Positions 1-8,973 of a DNA stretch of 64,000 bases are shown piece after piece. The stretch comes from Lysobacterales bacterium (GTDB lineage Bacteria; Pseudomonadota; Gammaproteobacteria; Xanthomonadales; Marinicellaceae), in the NCBI GenBank assembly GCA_027067055.1, contig JAMOMK010000055.1, positions 43,230-107,229 of the forward strand, given 5' to 3'. Each line of letters opens with the position of its first letter. The stretch's first letter is position 1. The translations under genes were made by a program, and so were the position numbers. The notes below the pieces were generated by a model that searched no databases, had not been told where the DNA came from, and was given only the letters and a program-made list of their open reading frames with translations.

Positions 1-873
1 CTTGTTCTCTGCATTTATTAGAAATTTATAAACCCAACCTAAAGCTTCTTTGTCATCTTTAAAATTTGGTATGGATATTTCTTCAAGTTGAGAAAAAGCC
101 CCTTTAGCTTGTTTTTCAGTTTTGATTGCTTGTAAGTTTGGTATTTTTTGTAACTCGGCATAGCTGTAGTTTTTTGATTCAATTGTTTGACATTTTTCAC
201 TCTCGTCAATAAAACGATTAAATGGTGAGTTAATGTTTTCTCGATAAAAGCGGATGACTTTGAGGCACTGTTTTGTGTCAACTCGGTTGTTTCCTATTTT
301 TTGTACATACTTTGTTTGCATATTTATTTTGAAAGAATCAGGAGAATACCAAAACACTTCTTTTGCCTCGTCATCAGAAGGAATAGAGATAACGGGCTCA
401 AAGTCAACAAAGTCTCGGTAACTTGGAAATAATTGAGTAATATCTTTTGTCACCAATTCAATCATTTTTGACTCTTTTGGTAAGGGTAGACCAAAAATTT
501 GTGTGGTTAATGGTTTAATCGCTGCAAAATCATAATTTTCACCATTAACTTCAAAACGAACAAATCCTCCAACTTTTAACTCGGCATCTGGAAATTCAGC
601 AATTTTAGCATTGGTTTTATAGGAAAAGCCTTTTTGCCAACGTTTGCGCAATTGATAAGTTGAGAAGTTTCCTGCATTATCGGATAGTTTTATATCATAA
701 CGTCCCTTTTTCTTCAAAAATGATAACACTTGTTTATCAGTTGGTTTGGATGAAAAGGATGTTTTTAATGGTTCGTTTGTATCGATTTCCTCTACGTTTT
801 CACCCCCACAAGCTGTCAATAAAAATAGGCTTGTAACAAGCAAAAATGCTGTTAATGTGTTTTCCCCAATCAT
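1..873 (-). CDS. Partial lipoprotein, C-terminus beyond left window edge
   Basis: The reverse strand is open from an ATG at 873 to base 1 (291 codons, no stop), so the gene continues outside the window. The N-terminus is a hydrophobic stretch ending in a lipobox (L-T-A-C, Cys22), followed by an acidic linker. This predicts a signal peptidase II-processed lipoprotein. The remainder is mixed polar sequence with no family I recognise. It starts 5 bases after the stop of the BspA-like gene and is probably co-transcribed with it. An in-frame GTG at 882 overlaps that stop (GTGA) and would add Asn-Lys, giving the positive n-region that the ATG start lacks. The reading frame and lipobox are directly visible; the function is unknown. 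Confidence 0.8.
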   Translation of the reverse strand, partial: MIGENTLTAFLLVTSLFLLTACGGENVEEIDTNEPLKTSFSSKPTDKQVLSFLKKKGRYDIKLSDNAGNFSTYQLRKRWQKGFSYKTNAKIAEFPDAELKVGGFVRFEVNGENYDFAAIKPLTTQIFGLPLPKESKMIELVTKDITQLFPSYRDFVDFEPVISIPSDDEAKEVFWYSPDSFKINMQTKYVQKIGNNRVDTKQCLKVIRFYRENINSPFNRFIDESEKCQTIESKNYSYAELQKIPNLQAIKTEKQAKGAFSQLEEISIPNFKDDKEALGWVYKFLINAENK

Positions 874-878
874 TTTAT

Positions 879-1958
879 TCACCACTGTAATGTTATTGTT
901 TTAGTGTTGTCGATATCAAGCCACTGTTGCTTTATCCATTGGTCATCAATAAGATAGCTCACCTGAACTTGTAAAACACCTAAATCGTTTCTGATGTGGA
1001 TGCGCATGTTTTCTTTATTGTTTTTATCCATGCCTTTGACGATAAGGTGAGGTTCTTGATCTAAGGTGTCGAGTTTAACCTCTGAAAAGTCATAGGAGAT
1101 TTGTTGTTTTGCTGTTTTAACTATAATGACTTCTTCAAAACTGTTTTTAAAAAGAATATCACAAGCAAAAGTATGACCTCCATCGGTTATAGTCCAAGTA
1201 TCATTAGCGATAAGGCTTGCACGTGCATTTTGAGCATCCAATGAACAGTATTGAGAAAAACCTCCATTAAACGAGATATTAGGTTTTACAACTTGTGCAT
1301 CCCAAGAAATTAATAAGGCATCATAATTTGTTGATGATAATGTCACTCCTGCAAACATATTAAAGAAATTAGTTACATTGATAACATTCCATGAACTAAT
1401 ATCTTCATCAAATGATGTTGCGCTAATAAACATTGAGCTTAAACTACTTATATTACTTGTATCCCAATTCCAATCTGCCATTCCATTGCCAATATTAGTG
1501 GCATTAACAAACATAAATGACAGGTTCGTACAATTAGTTAAATTAGGGGTGTCTAAGGCATTATTGACTAAATTGCTGGCTCCATCAAAAGCTTTATTCA
1601 TAGAAGTCCATGCATTGGTTCCCCATTGATCAATAGATAAAATTTTATCTTTTTCAACTCCACTATTGATGTAAATACGAGGAAATGTTCCAAATATGCG
1701 AATAGTATGAACTCCTGCACTGCCATAATCGTGCACGGCATCCCCTGTAACTCCTGTTTGATCAGGAATCATATCATTATCCCAATCAATTGAATAATTA
1801 TAGGTTTCGCCAATGACTGTTGGAATAGTAATCACTGTATCAGATGTAGTTGTTTCCCATGTAGTGACAAAATGATCACTTGGCGCGGCAAATAAGCTGT
1901 TAGCATAGAATATTGTTGCTAAAATAGTTAAGAATTTAATTGTCAATAAACGGAGCAT
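879..1958 (-). CDS. Secreted BspA-like leucine-rich-repeat surface protein with SFE motif
   Basis: A 359-residue protein with a clear signal peptide (basic MLR start, hydrophobic core, cleavage near F-A-A). Residues about 110-225 carry repeats of the BspA/DUF285 type (N-x-S-x-M-F, W-N-x-x-N-V-T-x-F-x-x-M-F), a family found on surface-exposed proteins. Near residues 266-275 comes D-I-L-F-K-N-S-F-E, a version of the IFxNGFE motif seen in two other secreted proteins of this window. An approximately 80-residue tail follows it. The gene is first in a leftward operon with the lipoprotein and is divergent from the winged-helix/TPR regulator. Phased repeats lie between them. Adhesion or surface display is inferred from the family. 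Confidence 0.8.
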   Translation of the reverse strand: MLRLLTIKFLTILATIFYANSLFAAPSDHFVTTWETTTSDTVITIPTVIGETYNYSIDWDNDMIPDQTGVTGDAVHDYGSAGVHTIRIFGTFPRIYINSGVEKDKILSIDQWGTNAWTSMNKAFDGASNLVNNALDTPNLTNCTNLSFMFVNATNIGNGMADWNWDTSNISSLSSMFISATSFDEDISSWNVINVTNFFNMFAGVTLSSTNYDALLISWDAQVVKPNISFNGGFSQYCSLDAQNARASLIANDTWTITDGGHTFACDILFKNSFEEVIIVKTAKQQISYDFSEVKLDTLDQEPHLIVKGMDKNNKENMRIHIRNDLGVLQVQVSYLIDDQWIKQQWLDIDNTKTITLQW

Positions 1959-1995
1959 TTAGGTTTCCTCTGTAATTCCTATTTTTAAAGGTGCT

Positions 1996-2001
1996 ACTAT
2001 A
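1996..2001 (-). promoter_or_regulatory. Candidate -10 element of the BspA/lipoprotein operon
   Basis: On the minus strand this reads TATAGT, followed by AGCACC. No good -35 lies 17 bases upstream, which fits an activator-dependent promoter. The 11-mer GGTGCTACTAT (1990-2000) that covers it recurs at 5472-5482, before another minus-strand secreted-protein gene. Confidence 0.4.
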
Positions 2002-2023
2002 ATGTGCAGTATGAAAAAATCCC

Positions 2024-2060
2024 TGACCAATTGCTGACTATTTCCTGACTAATTGCTAAA
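2024..2060. promoter_or_regulatory. Four-unit 11-bp-phased direct repeat, probable winged-helix operator
   Basis: TGAC occurs at 2024, 2035 and 2046 and TAAA at 2057, an exact 11-base period. Two of the units are TGACnAATTGC. OmpR/PhoB-type winged-helix proteins typically bind direct repeats of about 11 bp, and the adjacent gene encodes such a domain. The first unit starts 23 bases from the end of the candidate -10 at 1996-2001. The same arrangement occurs before the second regulator (15864-15900). Binding is inferred. Confidence 0.55.
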
Positions 2061-2190
2061 CCCTTGTATTTATTGATTTTCTTGTGTGTATTGTTTTTTG
2101 TATTTTTAATTGAGTTTGTATTGTTTTAATGTATATTTTTTTAGTAATACGTTATTATTAACCTGTATTTTTCAATTAGCTTTTCATTCA

Positions 2191-4464
2191 ATGCACTTTA
2201 AAATAAATGATTTTTCTTATAATGACTCCAATGGGCAAGTCACTAAAGGCCAAGAAAAAATTCAGTTAACAAAGATTCAAAAAAAACTTTTTGATTATTT
2301 TCTAGCACATCCAAAAACCACCCTTTCCAAACAAACTTTAATGGATGAAGTGTGGGGACGCACTGTAACTGAAAATTCAATTGAAAAAACCTTATCAAAG
2401 TTACGTAATATTATTGAAGACAATCCATTAAAACCTGAAATATTAATCACTCACTTTGGTCATGGTATTAGTTTTGAAGGAAAAGTCAGTTGTATAAATG
2501 AGCAGGAATCTAAAACCAATGAATCCGAAAAATCTAATCATAAAAACCAACCAAAACTACTGTTTGCATTGATTGCACTTGTGCTCATGGCATTGTTATG
2601 GATTTTTTATCCATTCAATCAAAAACAACAAAAACCCATTATGCAAAGTATAGCAAAGAATCAACGAATTCTGGTTTTGCCGATGGAGTTTAAAGCGGGT
2701 AGCGTTAATCAAAAGGATGAAAAAAATATTAACCACCTTATGCAATCTGAGTTGACACAACTGGATAGCGAAGGTGTGGTTTTATTTAACAATGAGGGAG
2801 TGAATAATAATAAAGTATTGAATAAACATTGGCAAATTGATAACAGTTTAATCTTTATGCAAACTCGAGTGAGTAAAAATGGGGCTATATACGATGCTGT
2901 TGTTGAATTGTCTAATGGTGTTAATACCTTGAAAAAAGTTAAAATTAGTGCCACTAACTTGCTCGATTTAGCCACGGCGCAAACTCAGTTGATTTCCGAT
3001 CTGCATCAGGGGGTTACTATTGATAAAAATAATAACAAAGAACCCGACAAATATTTACAAGCCCTTGATTTCATTGAAAATAAAAAATGGCAATCAGCAC
3101 AGAAACTATTGGAAGAGATTTTAGATAATAATGACAAGGATTTTCAAGCTCGTTTTAGTTTGGCACAGGTGTATTACGAACTAAAGGCATTTGATAAAGC
3201 CATTGCTCAGTTACAAACACTTAAATCAACGTCCTATTACCGCAACCACAGTGCTCAAATTGAACTGGAGTTGACAGAAAACTTCATTCGCCAAGATAAA
3301 CACAAAAAAATTATTGCAGATTTAACGGCTTATCTCAGTTCACACTTAAGCATTGGCAAAGTCAAAAAAGCCAAGATAATGCAACGTTTAGCGGATGCGT
3401 ATGTGGCTGTAGGTAATACAGCTGAGGCATTGAAGTTCTATAAACAATCTGTTTTGGATATTAATGACAAGCTGTTCCCTGAATATTTTACTCGCAGTTA
3501 TTTCGGACAAGCCAGAATTGCTAATCAAGTTTCAACCGGTAAGGGTGTCTATGAGTTGTTTAGTAAAGCGTTACATTATGCCAAACAAGAAAACAATATT
3601 GCCCATCAGGCAACCATTCTTGACAGTCTTTCAGTTTTACTTTTTCATAGTAATCAGTGGCAAAAGGGTTTGCAATTAAAAAGAGAATCCATTGCACTAA
3701 TGGAACTAATTGATGATAAAAGTATTGCCATGGGAACTGGTTTGGGCGTTTTAGCTTCTTATTTGTTAGAGCGTGGCTTGTTTAATGAAGGGCGAGAAGT
3801 GGTGGATAGAATAAAAAATATAGCCGATGAAATTAAATCCGATCACTTGACTTTAATTTATAACCATTATGATATTTCTCTAGAAATGAATGCGGGTAAT
3901 TTTGATTATTGCCAGAGAGAAATAGATAAAGAATTTGCTTTGGCAAAAAAGATTAATGACTTTGCCATGATGCTTAACAATGTGTTTTTACAGATGGAAT
4001 TGTTGTTGGCTCGAAAAGATACATTAAATTTTTTGAGTATCTGGCAAGAAAAAAATAAATTGTTTCAACAACCAGGACTGGAGCGTTATCAAATATTTAT
4101 GGACTTATATTTGGCTCGTTACTATGAAATGGTCGGTAATGATGAAAAGGCAATAGAACTGATTGCTAAAGTTTCTGAGTTGGCTAAACAAAGCAGCGAC
4201 TTTAAGTTTTTAAGTGATGCACAAGTCACCCTGGCAAAAATTTATTTACAATCAAATCCTCAAAAAGCATTGGATATTCTCATGGCGCTAGAACAATACA
4301 ATCCAAATCCAAACCCTTACCTCGAAGTTAAGGCCAAAGCTTTAGCCAAACTAGATAAAAAAACACAAGCATTAAGTCTGATGATGGAAGCCAAAGCAGC
4401 TTATAATGAAGCATGGAAACCTGAGAACCAAGCTTTACTAGAAGAGCTCCAACAATCTATTTGA
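2191..4464 (+). CDS. ToxR/CadC-like winged-helix membrane regulator with TPR domain (copy 1)
   Basis: A 757-residue protein. Residues 1-98 form an OmpR/PhoB-type winged helix (L-T-K-I-Q-K-K-L-F-D-Y-F, V-W-G-R-T-V-T, T-H-F-G-H-G-I-S-F). After a charged linker there is one membrane helix at 122-141. The rest is helical TPR-like repeat, probably periplasmic. Cytoplasmic DNA binding joined to an external sensor is the ToxR/CadC layout. A longer frame starts at TTG 2110, but the ATG at 2191 gives the same N-terminus as the paralogue at 15980, so I chose it. There is no clear Shine-Dalgarno sequence. It is divergent from the BspA-like/lipoprotein operon, its likely target together with itself. The ligand is unknown. 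Confidence 0.85.
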   Translation: MHFKINDFSYNDSNGQVTKGQEKIQLTKIQKKLFDYFLAHPKTTLSKQTLMDEVWGRTVTENSIEKTLSKLRNIIEDNPLKPEILITHFGHGISFEGKVSCINEQESKTNESEKSNHKNQPKLLFALIALVLMALLWIFYPFNQKQQKPIMQSIAKNQRILVLPMEFKAGSVNQKDEKNINHLMQSELTQLDSEGVVLFNNEGVNNNKVLNKHWQIDNSLIFMQTRVSKNGAIYDAVVELSNGVNTLKKVKISATNLLDLATAQTQLISDLHQGVTIDKNNNKEPDKYLQALDFIENKKWQSAQKLLEEILDNNDKDFQARFSLAQVYYELKAFDKAIAQLQTLKSTSYYRNHSAQIELELTENFIRQDKHKKIIADLTAYLSSHLSIGKVKKAKIMQRLADAYVAVGNTAEALKFYKQSVLDINDKLFPEYFTRSYFGQARIANQVSTGKGVYELFSKALHYAKQENNIAHQATILDSLSVLLFHSNQWQKGLQLKRESIALMELIDDKSIAMGTGLGVLASYLLERGLFNEGREVVDRIKNIADEIKSDHLTLIYNHYDISLEMNAGNFDYCQREIDKEFALAKKINDFAMMLNNVFLQMELLLARKDTLNFLSIWQEKNKLFQQPGLERYQIFMDLYLARYYEMVGNDEKAIELIAKVSELAKQSSDFKFLSDAQVTLAKIYLQSNPQKALDILMALEQYNPNPNPYLEVKAKALAKLDKKTQALSLMMEAKAAYNEAWKPENQALLEELQQSI

Positions 4465-4546
4465 TAGCTTATTCATCTAAATGGGTGTCGCACCTATCGT
4501 CTGATACTTCAATGATGTGATATTTATGAATAGCATTTTTGATAGG

Positions 4547-4575
4547 GGCACTTCTATGAATCGAAGTGCCTTTAT
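4547..4575 (+). terminator. Probable terminator after regulator copy 1
   Basis: Eight-base stem GGCACTTC / GAAGTGCC with an 8-base loop, followed by TTTATT. It lies between the convergent regulator and the basic-tail protein gene. The T-tract is short. Confidence 0.55.
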
Positions 4576-4598
4576 TGGCTTGGAGTGTAATAAAAAGT

Positions 4599-5438
4599 TT
4601 ATCTTTTCTTCTTTACTCGGGTCTTTTTCACTGTTTTTTTACGCCCATTTTTCTTAGTCGTTACTTTTCTAGTCTTTTTAACAGTTGTATTGCCATTTCT
4701 ATGATGGGTTACTTTTTTTGTTTTCTTAACGGTTGTTGTTCTGCCATTGTGTCTAACGGTGACTCTTTTAGTCACTCTTTTGGATGTGCGAGGTTTGTAT
4801 TTAATACGATTAATGGTTCTGACATGGCTCACTCTTTTAACAACAAACGTGTTTCTCGCTGTATAACGTACAATTCTATTTCTGTAAACAGTGCGATGTA
4901 ATGGGCGAAAAGGTCTCCACCAACGGGGATAAATTCCAAATCGGAAACGTGAATGATAAGGTCGGTAAACTGGACGAAAAATCCAGCCAATAATTGGCCA
5001 TGTTCTAACATGCACATGTGTTGGGTGGTAATAATAGTTTTCACCATAAATAAGGGTATTGCCTCGAACTTGCATATTATAGTCATCACCTGACTTTTCG
5101 ACTTCTATGGTGGCTACGTCTTGAAATTCATCTTGACCAATTGCTGCTTGTAGTATTATCAGGTGAGCATCGCCTGCTACTTCTTCAACTAGCCGAATAT
5201 AGTCTACCTCTCCATTACCATCTAAATCTAGATTGTTAATGCCTTCATCCGGATCATTCAACGCTTTTTCAAAACCTTCAAGATTCTTTGTTTCTGCAAA
5301 TAATTCACTAACGGCTTGTAAATCTAAACCATCAGCCGCCTCAGATGTCGGAGCAATAATGGTGACATTGTCTTTAGCAAAGCTGTGTGGCAAACTCATC
5401 ATGAGCATAATTGCTATTAAAATTTTAAGTTTTTTCAT
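4599..5438 (-). CDS. Secreted protein with EF-hand-like motif and Lys/Arg/Thr-rich repeat tail
   Basis: A 279-residue protein with a standard signal peptide (MKKLKILIAIMLMM..., cleavage near S-F-A). The acidic N-terminal half contains D-L-D-G-N-G-E-V-D-Y-I-R, resembling a calcium-binding DxDxNG loop. The middle is rich in Tyr, Trp, Arg and His. The last roughly 60 residues form three imperfect 16-17-residue repeats ending in T-V-K-K-T-[RK], making the C-terminus extremely basic. Such a tail could bind nucleic acid, LPS or anionic polysaccharide, but this is speculation. It has its own 60-base upstream region with the shared 11-mer GGTGCTACTAT. I do not recognise a characterised family. Confidence 0.75.
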   Translation of the reverse strand: MKKLKILIAIMLMMSLPHSFAKDNVTIIAPTSEAADGLDLQAVSELFAETKNLEGFEKALNDPDEGINNLDLDGNGEVDYIRLVEEVAGDAHLIILQAAIGQDEFQDVATIEVEKSGDDYNMQVRGNTLIYGENYYYHPTHVHVRTWPIIGWIFRPVYRPYHSRFRFGIYPRWWRPFRPLHRTVYRNRIVRYTARNTFVVKRVSHVRTINRIKYKPRTSKRVTKRVTVRHNGRTTTVKKTKKVTHHRNGNTTVKKTRKVTTKKNGRKKTVKKTRVKKKR

Positions 5439-5471
5439 TGTATTTTCCTCGTAATTAAAAAATAAGATTTG

Positions 5472-5482
5472 GGTGCTACTAT
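5472..5482 (-). promoter_or_regulatory. Shared 11-mer promoter element before the basic-tail gene
   Basis: GGTGCTACTAT on the plus strand (minus: ATAGTAGCACC) is identical to 1990-2000. In both places it lies a short distance upstream of a minus-strand secreted-protein gene and could supply the -10 and start region. No 11-bp TGA repeat is visible at the matching distance here. Confidence 0.35.
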
Positions 5483-5498
5483 CAAATTACAGCATTAA

Positions 5499-6797
5499 TT
5501 ATTCAAAACCATCGCTAAAAATAATATCATTTTGTTGAAAGACATAACCCGCTCCTGCTTCTGTGTCTTTTTCATTGTCTAGCCAAGCGCCAGCGGCAAC
5601 TGAGTCCACACCTAATTCAATTGATTTTCCTAATTCAGATTGTGTTGAAGTGGAAGTTGGTACAAATGTGTTGATTTCTTGCCAGTTGGGACCTACTTTA
5701 CGGTACATGTAAATTTTGCCATTATTAACTGAACTGCTTGATAATTTTCTTGGTGCTGAGACGATTGCAAGGTTTCCTGATAAATCAACAGCCGTGCCAT
5801 ATTTATCAAAATTAGCAGCATCACTTGCAATTAGTGTAAAAGACTTATCCCATGAAGAAGTCGTGTTATTGTAATCATAAATAAAAGCAGCACCTGCTGA
5901 TGAGCCACCAGTATCTTGCCCAATTGCTCCGATAATCACCTTTCCATTATCAAGTTTGACACTGTAGCCAAATGAATCGTTTGCTACTCCAGCGGTATCA
6001 ATGATTTTATTGGTTAATAAAAAGGAATCAATACCTTTTGCAGAGGTGTCAGAAAAGACATAAGCCGCTCCTTTTCCACCATGACCAAAGGCACCAATTA
6101 AGGCTTTACCTAAACTAAGGCTGACAGAAAAACCAAACTTATCATTAACAGCGGCATCGTTTGCCAGTAGTTGAGCTGGGTCGGTATTCCATGACCCCAT
6201 TTGGAATGAAAAAATATAGGCAGCTCCTGCATTAGATACTGCCGAGCTTTTATCTTTATATGCACCAACTAAAGCCTTATCCCCCAGTAGACTAACTGAG
6301 ATTCCAAAATTGGCGTTGATTACTTGAGTTGCCACAGAACTCATGTCCAACTGTTCTGTTTGATTCCAGTTGGTTCCATCAAAATCAAAAATATAAGCAG
6401 TCCCAGTATTTCCCACAGCATTAACAGTTTTATAGGGTGCTCCAACAAGCAAACGATTGCCATCCAAGCTAATCGAATGTCCGAATTCATCATTGTCACT
6501 GGCATTTAAAGCTGTGATAATAGCCGTTTCTTGCCAACTACTGCCATCAAAAGTATAAATATAGACAGCTCCATTATTAGACAATCCACCTGAATCATAA
6601 AAAGGTGCTCCAAATGCAGCAATATTTCCTGAAATACTTGCAGATGTGCCAAGATGGTCTTGAGTAAGTCCGTCGCTGGCAAGTAGCTTATTTACTGTTA
6701 TTCCATTGATTTGTTGAATGCTTTTATTATCTATTTCTTGTTGAGCATTCACTGCCAATGAAAATAGCATTAGGGTGAATAATAAATTGTTTTTCAT
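5499..6797 (-). CDS. Secreted FG-GAP beta-propeller protein ending in IIFSDGFE
   Basis: A 432-residue protein with a signal peptide (MKNNLLFTLMLFSLAVNA). It has seven repeats of the integrin-alpha FG-GAP type, each with a core like L-L-V-G-A-P, A-L-V-G-A-Y or V-I-I-G-A-I next to A-Y-I-F/W-x-x blade strands. Seven repeats match a seven-bladed propeller. The protein ends exactly at D-I-I-F-S-D-G-F-E, the third example of the shared IFxNGFE motif. It is the last gene of the eight-gene operon, 17 bases after the DUF3592 gene. A role in surface display or adhesion is inferred from the fold. Confidence 0.82.
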   Translation of the reverse strand: MKNNLLFTLMLFSLAVNAQQEIDNKSIQQINGITVNKLLASDGLTQDHLGTSASISGNIAAFGAPFYDSGGLSNNGAVYIYTFDGSSWQETAIITALNASDNDEFGHSISLDGNRLLVGAPYKTVNAVGNTGTAYIFDFDGTNWNQTEQLDMSSVATQVINANFGISVSLLGDKALVGAYKDKSSAVSNAGAAYIFSFQMGSWNTDPAQLLANDAAVNDKFGFSVSLSLGKALIGAFGHGGKGAAYVFSDTSAKGIDSFLLTNKIIDTAGVANDSFGYSVKLDNGKVIIGAIGQDTGGSSAGAAFIYDYNNTTSSWDKSFTLIASDAANFDKYGTAVDLSGNLAIVSAPRKLSSSSVNNGKIYMYRKVGPNWQEINTFVPTSTSTQSELGKSIELGVDSVAAGAWLDNEKDTEAGAGYVFQQNDIIFSDGFE

Positions 6798-6814
6798 AAT
6801 TATTTTCTCTGTAT

Positions 6815-7417
6815 TTAATGATTTAACGGATTAACTGAATTTGGTTGACCTAAATGTTTATCTTTTTTATCTTCTAATCGTTTTTGTGATAGATGTCTAA
6901 ATTGTCTTATAGATTTATTCAGGCTGTATAAAGCTAATAAGGCAATTAGAAACATGATGATTTCAAATCGGTTATTGCTATTGGGTAATTTATCTCGAAA
7001 TAAAAAAGAACGTGTTGGTGGGTTTTTGCTAATATTAACCTTTATTCTTTGCCCTTTTTGTAAATAGGTGTTGATGGCTTCATAGGCATCTGTTCTACCA
7101 TTGGCTATGATATAATTTCCCAAATTACTGATTTTATCTGACTCATAGGTCGTCCCCATAGAGTCGTACTGGTATTGTGCATGAACGTAGTAGGTGTGAG
7201 TGGTTCTATTAGCTAATGGCCCTTGATTTTTTTTAATTTTATCAACTACTTTTGATTGGGTGATTATGGCAGTGCCTTCATACCATAGTGTTTCATCAAA
7301 TTTAAATAAAAATTCAGTAATAGGTCGATGAAAAGCGATAAATAAAAACAATAGTGCCATCAATATTTCAGCAGTCATTTCTTTTATCAGTTTTGATTTT
7401 TGTTGTTTTATAGTCAT
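6815..7417 (-). CDS. DUF3592-type membrane protein (third in operon)
   Basis: A 200-residue protein with a membrane helix near residues 15-32, then a roughly 100-residue extracytoplasmic segment (W-Y-E-G-T-A-I-I-T... Y-Q-Y... G-T-T-Y-E-S-D), then a second helix near 150-167. This two-helix layout with a YxYxxxGxxYxS strand is typical of DUF3592, whose function is not known. Its start overlaps the preceding gene by 4 bases (ATGA). This is one of three DUF3592 genes in one operon. Confidence 0.72.
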   Translation of the reverse strand: MTIKQQKSKLIKEMTAEILMALLFLFIAFHRPITEFLFKFDETLWYEGTAIITQSKVVDKIKKNQGPLANRTTHTYYVHAQYQYDSMGTTYESDKISNLGNYIIANGRTDAYEAINTYLQKGQRIKVNISKNPPTRSFLFRDKLPNSNNRFEIIMFLIALLALYSLNKSIRQFRHLSQKRLEDKKDKHLGQPNSVNPLNH

Positions 7418-7914
7418 CTCATCCTATTTCTTAAAATCAAGCCAAAAATTACAATAAAGAAAAGTCCAACGATAAGCGGAATAAAAGTCCAAATGTTTGC
7501 TCCTGTCTCTATAACCGCTGTTTTAGGGTCTTTAGGGTCATAGTAAATACTGATTTTATTTCCTTTTTGGTAGGGAGAGTTGTCTAACCATTGTTGTGCA
7601 ATAAAGCGATTTTTTAAGCGACTTTTAATGATAGCACCATCACCATAGCTGTATTTTTCTGACTGATAGTGTTGACCATGTACTTGGTATTGGTACAAAG
7701 CTGAGACTTCAAAAGTGGTTTGTTTGCTCGTTGTGCTATTGGAAGAGCTACGTGTCTCGATTAAATTTATTTTAGTCACTGTTGCTTCGGTTTTCTGCCA
7801 ATCCCTAGTTTGCTGTGCCAGTAAGATAAACCTGACACCAAAAAACACCAGTACCAAGCCGATAATCAGCGGTATGAAAAGCATGTTATTAATAGAGTAA
7901 GCGGGTCTTCTCAT
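7414..7914 (-). CDS. DUF3592-type membrane protein (second in operon)
   Basis: A 166-residue protein with helices near residues 10-31 and 142-161. The external domain has W-Q-K-T-E-A-T-V, Y-Q-Y-Q-V-H-G-Q-H-Y-Q-S-E and the Y-Y-D-P-K-D-P-K-T-A-V signature (Y-x-P-x-x-P) usual in DUF3592. It is translationally coupled to both neighbours by 4-base ATGA overlaps. The biochemical role of the family is not established. Confidence 0.8.
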   Translation of the reverse strand: MRRPAYSINNMLFIPLIIGLVLVFFGVRFILLAQQTRDWQKTEATVTKINLIETRSSSNSTTSKQTTFEVSALYQYQVHGQHYQSEKYSYGDGAIIKSRLKNRFIAQQWLDNSPYQKGNKISIYYDPKDPKTAVIETGANIWTFIPLIVGLFFIVIFGLILRNRMR

Positions 7915-8948
7915 AATTGATTTGTTTTGAGTGTGTGTATATACTGTTTTAATTGCTGGACTTCTTCTCCAAACTCTCCATTGAGTATGTATTTGATTTT
8001 CTTTCTGTCTTGCATGACGATTTTAATTTCACGCATGTTATTACGAGAATACCTCTCTCCGAGTCTAAATACTCTGAGTTGTTTAATTTCATCCAATGTG
8101 ATTTCGGAATTAACCCGCAAACTGCCATCTTCATTGGTACTTAAATCCAATAATCTGTTGGTCGTTAATTTCAAAATATGTGATGATTTCATCACATTAA
8201 GTACACTGGTTCCAGCACACAATGCAGTTATGATGTCTTCGTTTTGAAGATAGGAAGGCGCTGCATTTGGATTAACACTTGTGAGTATTTTATGGACGTT
8301 TGCAAAGACTTTCTGGTGGTTGTTATTTAAAGTTAAATTAGGAAAATTTCGGACAGTAATAAATTTAATCAGGCTTTCTTTGCCATCCAGTGTTTTAAAA
8401 TAGAAGTAAGTTGATGCAAATTTTCCTGGATAGATATCAAACTGTGTAAAATTAGCCATGGGGATTTTATTTTCAAGTTCATTATCCCGTGAGAACATGA
8501 ACACGTTTTTATGGCTAAACTTTATGTTTCGTTTATTGGTAGCAAACTGTTCAAGAATTTCTTCATCTTTATCGAGATAAGATGCTTTAGCTCTGGGATT
8601 GTATTTTAAGACAATCGCGACAAAGGTGTTGTCCAATGTTATTGCATCAATCAAACGCGAAATAGTGGATTGATAGTATTTTTTTTTACCTCGTACCAGC
8701 AGATTTAATTGCATATGAAATGGCTTTATTTGTGAACATTCACAATAAGAAATATCAGCAATTGTATAGTCTTCCTTTATTTTTGATTTTCCAAAAAAGG
8801 GAAAACTACAGCGAATAACACGTTGCATACTCGTTATTCCAAGTATACCTCGTGCACCACACCTAGTGACCACGAGTGTTTCTTCACCCGACCTTAAGTG
8901 TTCGGCAAAGACCTTTTGTAAATTGTTATGGGTAACGAAAAGTGGCAT
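7911..8948 (-). CDS. Tandem PH-like domain protein, paralogue B
   Basis: A 345-residue soluble protein with no signal peptide or membrane helix. It looks like three modules of about 110 residues. Each has beta-rich sequence and a line such as G-A-R-G-I-L-G-I-T-x-x-x-R-V-I or H-I-L-K-L-T-T-N-R-L-L-D-L, the l-T-x-x-R-l-l pattern of bacterial PH-like (bPH) domains. It is a clear paralogue of the gene just upstream, most similar in the first 60 residues (F-P-F-F-G-K-S-K-I-K-E). The fold is inferred from pattern. Bacterial PH domains are linked to membrane or peptide binding. It is coupled to the DUF3592 gene by a 4-base overlap. Confidence 0.65.
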   Translation of the reverse strand: MPLFVTHNNLQKVFAEHLRSGEETLVVTRCGARGILGITSMQRVIRCSFPFFGKSKIKEDYTIADISYCECSQIKPFHMQLNLLVRGKKKYYQSTISRLIDAITLDNTFVAIVLKYNPRAKASYLDKDEEILEQFATNKRNIKFSHKNVFMFSRDNELENKIPMANFTQFDIYPGKFASTYFYFKTLDGKESLIKFITVRNFPNLTLNNNHQKVFANVHKILTSVNPNAAPSYLQNEDIITALCAGTSVLNVMKSSHILKLTTNRLLDLSTNEDGSLRVNSEITLDEIKQLRVFRLGERYSRNNMREIKIVMQDRKKIKYILNGEFGEEVQQLKQYIHTLKTNQL

Positions 8949-8973
8949 AATGTTTTTTCAATTAGGGTTTTAG

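Noticed and set aside
39..281. Open frame of about 80 codons on the minus strand at the left edge
   Set aside because: It is a shadow of the partial lipoprotein gene, whose frame is open over the whole stretch with a lipobox.
2110..2190. Upstream extension of the first winged-helix regulator from a TTG
   Set aside because: The paralogue starts at the position matching ATG 2191, and the extension has a hydrophobic segment unlike any winged-helix leader.
4566..4901. Plus-strand frame across the basic-tail gene
   Set aside because: Antisense shadow; the minus-strand frame has a signal peptide, repeats and a sensible start.
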